From NCBI GenBank assembly GCA_963513935.1, contig OY740776.1, positions 11,810,724 to 11,874,723 of the forward strand: a DNA stretch of 64,000 nt, read 5' to 3'. The stretch is from Aphrophora alni. Its lineage: Eukaryota > Arthropoda > Insecta > Hemiptera > Aphrophoridae. Shown piece by piece: positions 58,929-64,000 of this stretch. Each line of letters opens with the position of its first letter. Within the stretch, counting starts at the first letter, position 1. The notes beneath the pieces are model-generated. The model was not told the origin of the DNA, made no database searches, and was given only the letters and a program-made list of their open reading frames with translations. A program made the translations under genes and the position numbers.

Positions 58929-59212
58929 TGCGCGAGTTATATGTGCATCCAGGGTGAACACTCACGAGCACTGTTTTAATTTAATTTTAATAACACTTTT
59001 CAACAAGTGTTTCAGACATTACTGATAAATGAACAAACTAAATAGTGAAAAAAACATTGCACAAACTTTCTCGCTCAACCATCTTCAAAAATAAATTTAA
59101 AAACTAACTATAAATGTTGTTCAGTGGAAAGTCCATCAAAAAGTGGAAATGACCCATGGACGGCGTCACCCATAGACAGGGTCATTGAAAATATATTTAC
59201 ATATTTAAATAC

Positions 59213-59472
59213 AAATGGACAGGTTTCATCTGAGCTGTGAGCTGCGCGTGAAAGGGAGGTACAAGTTTGTAGTTCGAGGCCGCGTGGGGACAGAGGCATT
59301 GTAGGGGAAACAGTCGGCGCCGACTACTGTCCACGATCTAGCGGTCTTGCAGACATCGTTGTTTGTACCAACACCCAACACAGACTGAGGCGACCGCTTC
59401 CCCCACCACCGCACTGCTGCTTAGACCCACTTCGCACCCAAACTCCACAGCTCAGATGAAACCTGTCCATTT
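59213..59472. mobile_element. GC-rich 260-bp element with perfect 27-bp inverted ends
   Basis: AAATGGACAGGTTTCATCTG (59,213 onward, arm to 59,239) is perfectly mirrored at 59,446-59,472 (ends AAACCTGTCCATTT). The interior is GC- and CpG-rich, unlike the flanks. Part of the same end occurs alone at 34,629-34,655. Minus-strand ORFs inside show no domain. Confidence 0.8.
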
Positions 59473-59589
59473 ATAAGGGCCTAAATGTGCATCGCTTGTG
59501 TCAAACAAGTTATCAGTGATGGTTAAAATCAAGTTTTTTAATAACTGTTCATTTTTGTTTCATTGTCATTTATTCCTGAACCACAATAT

Positions 59590-60025
59590 TTTTAATTGCG
59601 ATTTTTTACAAGCGTTTGGGTCATTAAACTTTACATTAAACTAAATTTTGAACTAAATTGATACAGCTGATTTTGAGAGATTACGTCTTAATGAATCTTT
59701 TTTTGGTTTTTTGCTGGTAACACACGAACCGGCACTTTTAGAGAGATTTTTGGGTCCTTAGAGGCTACAGCTCGTACTTTTTTTGTTTTCTTATTGTGGC
59801 CACCTTCAAATTTGTAATTATCTGTAAAAAAAATTTATTAAAAAAATCCCAACTCTGATTAAAATCTGTCTATGCCTCTGAGTTGTAGAACTCTACACAT
59901 ACAAAAGACATCAAAAATACTTTACTCGTCTAAAGAAAGCTCAAACTGATACATCCACAAGAACCTTGACATCCATGTTTTTGACAAATCATATAACTTT
60001 CTTATACAAAGTATAAAACAGTAAA
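59590..60025 (+). repeat. Dispersed repeat family C, copy 4
   Basis: Has GCTGATTTTGAGAGATTACG, CACACGAACCGGCACTTTTA, a decayed GGTCCTTAGAGG block, ATTAAAATCTGTC and GTTTTTGACAAATCATATAA in family order. Confidence 0.65.
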
Positions 60026-60572
60026 CACAATGTAGACTCGTTTATTCTGACCAACTGATTATCCCAATTTTAGTCGGTATTTACTCGATCAATTCCCTAA
60101 GGGTGTGTCACTGTCTACATTTCACATTAGCAGATTTGTAGATCAAGGCACTTTAGTAATTAGATTGTTTCAAGCCACGCCATTACCTAATATGTATCAG
60201 GTACTAAGTGCACTTTACAAACATTAAGCTTAGGTAAATACTCTGTTATGTAAATTGAGGTTATGTGAGATAAGACATGAGATTTTTTTGGGTTTAGATG
60301 TTCTAAGAAAGTACTTAATTAAATTGTAAGTGAAAATGAAATGAAATGAAATTTATTTTTGATTCGTCGATTGCATCATAATTTTCATAAGATATTTACA
60401 AACTTAAGCCACATTAATACAAAATAAAAGAGTACAATTAGATGAAACATAATAAAATAAGATGATAATAATCAATACTATATATACTACTCGTAAATAA
60501 TCTAACCATATATATATATATATTTATTTATTATTTTTTTCAACATGTTAGCCCACGGATTGGATAGTTTTA
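60026..60572. other. AT-rich sequence, no gene seen
   Basis: Contains four GAAAT units (about 60,337-60,352) and an AT dinucleotide run (60,509-60,522). No coding sequence. Confidence 0.4.
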
Positions 60573-60862
60573 TCAATTATAAAACTAGGTACAATACCTG
60601 CTTTTTGTCTTATTCCAATACAAAAAAGTGTGTTTTTTGTATTTTTAAAAAGTGTTTTAAGTGTGTTTCGTGATGCGTGTTTTTTGTGAGTTTTATTTTG
60701 TGTAACTTATAACATATTTGACGACCACACAATGATGGGATTTGTGTAATTTCTGTTATCTGAAGATGGGTACGTAGGATACCCGAAACCGCGGTAATCA
60801 CCAAGTGATTTCTGGATTGGAATAAGACAAAAAGCAGGTACTGTAAATAGTTTTATGATTGA
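60573..60862 (+). mobile_element. 290-bp element with 47-nt inverted arms and hammerhead-like motif 5
   Basis: The arm 60,573-60,619 (ends CTGCTTTTTGTCTTATTCCAAT) mirrors 60,816-60,862 with a few mismatches. Just inside the right arm is CTGAAGA (60,760-60,766), helix II GGGTA/TACCC (60,768-60,772 with 60,780-60,784), GAAA (60,785-60,788), palindromic helix III ACCGCGGT (60,788-60,795) and A60,796 at the cleavage position. Helix I is AT.AC with GT.AT (one mismatch). As in the other copies, one extra T lies before helix II. Confidence 0.65.
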
Positions 60863-61258
60863 CTAACCATATAGTTAGAGAATCTGAGTTGGTTCGAGGT
60901 TAACGACCTGTTCTAAGTCAAACTACATTATATAAATGTTTTTTAAACCTTAAAGAAAATAGTAACAGTACCCGCTGCCGATCAAACAATACCATTATTT
61001 AATTATAACTTATCAATCACATTAGTAAGTTTCAAACCTTTATACACAACATCCTTTCACACATATTCACATTCATTAAACCGAAGAACCACACCACCCG
61101 AATTTACACTACTACTAAGTAAAAACTCTATATTATTGAGATTTATTAAAAACACGTTGACCTTTTTACTGAATTTATTAAAATGTCTACAGAATTTAAT
61201 GTTGGTCGGTAACTTAATATAAAATAGGGGTGCTAAATAACTAAAAAAAAATCATAAA
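60863..61258. other. AT-rich sequence, no gene seen
   Basis: No supported feature. Confidence 0.35.
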
Positions 61259-61260
61259 TA

Positions 61261-61810
61261 CAGTAGAACCTCTGTTAACCGGCCTCGGATCAACCGGTCC
61301 TCGGATTAACCGGCCTATTTCGTAGTGTACTGGTTCGATGAGAGTTTCCGGAAATAAATTGTAATTGAAACACCAAAGTGGCGGCGATATAAAACGACTT
61401 TGTCGATAGCGGTATCTCATTGTCGGCGGAGTAAAAACACCGCGGCATTGGCACCCTTCGGTATAGCAGACATACACAGACAAAAACGTTTGATGGGCCG
61501 CTTTTTTCCACGAATCAATTTAGTATAAATTATGGTAAATATAACATTTCTTTTCAGTTTTCTTCTTGCCTTTGACTGGTTATGATCTACGTACAGTTTA
61601 TTCAGTAAATAAAAATGAGCGAGTTACGAAAACGGAAGTGTGTATTGGTTTCGTTTGAGACGCGGTTAAATGTGTTTTAAAAGACTTGACAGAGGGGAAT
61701 CTGTAAAAAAGCTTTGTGACGAGTTTAACGGGAACCTCGGAATAACCGGCCAAACGGGCAACCGGCCCGAGTGTCTGTCCCGACTAGACCGGTATGAGGG
61801 GGTTCTACAG
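61261..61810 (+). mobile_element. Tigger/pogo-type element, internally deleted
   Basis: Ends CAGTAGAACCTCTGTTAACC and its mirror TGAGGGGGTTCTACAG are flanked by TA on both sides, as expected for the pogo/Tigger group. An ATG at 61,615 opens MSELRKRKCVLVSFETRLNV, then a one-base shift near 61,678 moves the frame to KRLDRGESVKKLCDEFNG. That order matches the N-terminal helix-turn-helix of Tigger transposases, from family knowledge. The rest of the transposase is missing, so the copy is non-autonomous. Confidence 0.8.
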
Positions 61811-62194
61811 TACTGAACTTGGGTTTTGGAACAATGATATCACTTTTACTTCTTAGACTGCCCTTTATGGTGTCATTTTCGAATTTCCACTCATTTTGTA
61901 GAAAATACTCAAAACTTTAAACACATATAAATTGTTTAATAGCAATATTTTTAGGTTTTGAAATAAAGGAACCGAATTTACTCTTGAGGGTTTAAGGATT
62001 ATTTTAATAAATCTTCTCTGTAAAATTAGCAGTGGATCTAATTTGGCAAGATAGATTCCCCCCACACACACACACAGCAAGACCATAGTCCAGCTAAGCG
62101 TTTATAAACGCATAGTACTGTATTACTGTATGTTGAACTGTTTTTACCAGCATGTATGAGCAATTGTCTCAACTCGTTACTTTCTGTGTTTCAG
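61811..62194. other. Intron side upstream of the kazrin exon
   Basis: AT-rich. The sequence just before 62,195 is pyrimidine-rich (TTACTTTCTGTGTTTCAG), a good 3' splice site. The upstream in-frame ATG at 62,152 is intronic, not a start codon. Confidence 0.6.
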
Positions 62195-62322
62195 CTTTGA
62201 AAGCAGACAGGAAAAGACTGAAAGCTGAGAAGTTTGATCTTCTGAATCAGATGAAACAACTCTACGGCACTTTGGAAGACAAAGAAAAAGAACTGAGAGA
62301 TTTTATTAGGAGCTTTGAACAG
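62195..62322 (+). CDS. kazn: Internal exon of a kazrin orthologue
   Basis: A 128-bp exon bounded by TTTCAG at its 5' side and AACAG|GTATTA at its 3' side. It begins with the last two bases of a split codon and then encodes 42 residues, ending on a complete codon. The peptide contains LKADRKRLKAEK, LLNQMKQLYGTLEDKE and LRDFIRSFEQ. From memory of the family, vertebrate kazrin has the closely matching order KADRKRLKGEK, QMQQLYATLE and LRDFIRNYEQ in its N-terminal coiled coil, so the match spans the exon. Kazrin is a cytoplasmic coiled-coil/SAM-domain scaffold linked to cell junctions, cytoskeleton and endosomal traffic. The heptad-like Leu spacing and charged residues fit a coiled coil. No neighbouring exon was found in the window, so the introns on both sides are long. 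An unrelated coiled-coil protein is unlikely given the length of the match. Confidence 0.9.
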
Positions 62323-62437
62323 GTATTATGGTTTTTAATTTAGTTGTGGAGATTTGTTAAACATTTAATTTCAGCAACTGTTCTGTATGTTTCTCTGAAG
62401 AATCTTGAGAATAAACGGTGACGAACATTATTGTACA

Positions 62438-63963
62438 CACAGTGGAACCTCAATATGACGAAATGCTCGATAGCAAGATTTTTTGTCAATCCCTCTTGAC
62501 TATCTCAATGATAAAAATACCCTCTATAACTCTCATTATAATGGGTAAACAACTCTATAAAACAAATATTAGACTATTTCTGAGCAATAATGATAAATTT
62601 TGATAATACAAATTTCCCGCAATCGAACCTCAATACGCCAATTGTTCCGAACCAACAATGTTTTCAGAGACATATCGTAACATGAAATAACTGCATCTGC
62701 TCTTGGCCACACAGTCCACCCTCTGCAGTCAGTTTCTCGAACGTTTCTCATAGTCACAGTCTAAGCGTACGAACAGAACAAGTGGGTCGCGGTCGATGTC
62801 GACATCTATGTAAAACAAACACATGTAGTGAATGGAAGAGAACAGAGCTGGTTTAGCGCGATGTCATCCAGGAGGTTTACATCGAAGCTTTTGAAAATCA
62901 AATGAGTTTGTTTTTACATGGGTGCTTACTGCGCGGTCTACAAGGATGCTTCCCTGTGATTGGTGCGTTCAAGGCCAAGTTGCCACCCCCCTCCACAGCA
63001 GCTCGCATAAAACACGTCTGGCGTCTGTCATTCCGTGCGCTAGGGTACTCTAGTTGCTTTCCATAATCTCTTTTGCGTAATAAGTTCATTTTTGAATTTC
63101 AAGTGCTAAATATGAAGGAAGATCTGATAGCAATTGTGCAGCTCACTCCCGTATTGTGGGTATATTACCTATCAGCCACCTCTTGGTGACAGCTGACATT
63201 TCATCACTATCATCACTTGACTCACACATCGCAAAAGCACAATATTTTTGTCATTCAAATTTCATCAAACTACTCCATTTGACAGTGGTCCTAGCTCGAC
63301 TGAGCAGTGCAGGTAACCTCCTTGCTACGTGCTGTCGACATCGACCGCGACTTAACTACTGTAGCATCCACCGCGACCTCCACCTCCACCGCGACCCACT
63401 TGTTCTGTTCGTACCCTAAGCGTTGACGAGATGTCGGAAAAAAAAGGAAGAAGTGTAGAATTTAAACGAAAAGCGTTTTATAATATATAACTGAACTAGA
63501 TTGCACTTTGTATCGTGTAAATGCTACTACAGGTAGACAAACTGAAATTAATGACATGTATTGTACAAATCAGTGTTGCTAGCGTCTTGGAAAAGAATTC
63601 TTTTGATTCTTTACAGAAAAATGCTGTAAGTTTTATTTATTAATAAATTACTACACCATTTTATATTTACTTGTATACATTATATACCTTTTACTGTAGT
63701 GTATTGTGTTGCGCACCTTGTTGGCCTATTGTCTTAAAAATAAACTCCTGTTCGTATGTTTATTAAATGTGTTGTTATTCATCTATAGGCATAATATGAA
63801 TAGCAATCGTGTTATTGAGGTGAAATTTTTGGTATAAAGATTTGTACAATATAATTTACAAATTTCATTATCCTCAATACCTTGAACTTTGATGTGTCAA
63901 ATTCCTTGATAACACGATTTTTTTAGAATTCTCTTGAAATTCATACCATCGAAGTTCCTCTGT
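62438..63963. mobile_element. pogo-like non-autonomous element, host of a nested insertion
   Basis: The left end CAGTGGAACCTCAATATGAC (about 62,440) is mirrored by CCATCGAAGTTCCTCTGTA at the right (about 63,945-63,963). A second similar word, CAATCGAACCTCAATACG, lies at about 62,620. The end motif CAGnGGAACnTCnAT is typical of pogo/Tigger relatives. No transposase was found. Its left end is about 115 bp after the kazrin exon, in the downstream intron. Confidence 0.6.
62768..63415. mobile_element. Nested 648-bp element with GC-rich inverted ends
   Basis: TACGAACAGAACAAGTGGGT (62,768) followed by CGCGGT mirrors ACCGCGACCCACTTGTTCTG ending at 63,415. The inner word TCGATGTCGACA is also mirrored, but on the right it is separated by extra copies of a CACCGCGACCTC-like repeat. 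Both sides are flanked by CTAAGCG (62,761-62,767 and 63,416-63,422), a 7-bp direct repeat, or 8 bp with one mismatch, as in hAT-type target sites. ORFs inside (62,898-63,089; 63,156-63,419) show no domain. Confidence 0.7.
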
Positions 63964-64000
63964 ACTTTCTCACCTAATCTATCCTAACCTTTCTTTCTCA

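Noticed and set aside
62152..62194. ATG at 62,152 as the start codon of the kazrin-like ORF
   Set aside because: The bases before 62,195 form a good 3' splice site and the encoded residues there do not match the family; the homology starts exactly at the exon edge.

Overview
This is AT-rich, intron- or heterochromatin-like DNA from an animal, most likely an insect. The main evidence is repeated CCTAA/TTAGG tracts (the arthropod telomere motif), mariner-, Tigger/pogo- and Crypton-like transposon remnants, tRNA-derived SINE heads, and one coding exon whose protein matches the coiled-coil protein kazrin. A hemipteran with a large genome would fit, but the sequence does not settle the species. 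There is no bacterial-style gene layout, and nearly all long ORFs are artefacts of simple or satellite repeats.

Layout. 1-3.1 kb: 75-bp satellite cut by the window edge. 3.8-5.2 kb: TCG/TCC low-complexity array. 7.0-9.3 kb: two foldback DNA elements with very long inverted arms. 9,703-9,902: a 200-N assembly gap. 10.9-16.4 kb: a 55-bp satellite with a 24-monomer (1,320 bp) higher-order repeat. 17.0-17.9 kb: third foldback element. 19.1-21.1 kb: 50/54-bp array. 23.8-25.0 kb: 69/71-bp array. 27.7-30.2 kb: 221-bp array. 35.7-38.2 kb: mariner pseudogene followed by a compound array of telomere-like CCTAA tracts and a transposon-derived spacer. 39.1-39.8 kb: second transposase remnant. 43.0-43.3 kb: Crypton-like fragment and hairpin. 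45.6-46.1 kb: second CCTAA compound array with a dimeric higher-order period. 46.9-47.3 kb: GC-rich minisatellite. 50.1-50.6 kb: probable solo LTR on the minus strand. 52.7-53.9 kb: ~187-bp array interrupted by a small retroposon. 58-64 kb: several inverted-repeat elements, a Tigger-type element, the kazrin exon (62,195-62,322, plus strand), and a pogo-like element with another element nested inside it.

Tandem arrays cover roughly 30% of the window. A ~250-bp SINE-like family with a tRNA-type B box occurs at least 12 times in both orientations. A second dispersed family (25.4, 32.1, 48.4-49.1, 59.6 kb) and two MITE-like pairs make up much of the rest.

The only host gene evidence is the single kazrin exon, so most or all of the window may be intronic or flanking sequence of that gene. 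The most unusual observation is a set of five dispersed short motifs that fit the hammerhead ribozyme core (CTGANGA - helix II - GAAA, followed by a short palindromic helix III). One of them lies in a 235-bp insertion flanked by 14-bp direct repeats, and one lies between 47-nt inverted arms. No virus, CRISPR array, rRNA or toxin gene was seen.
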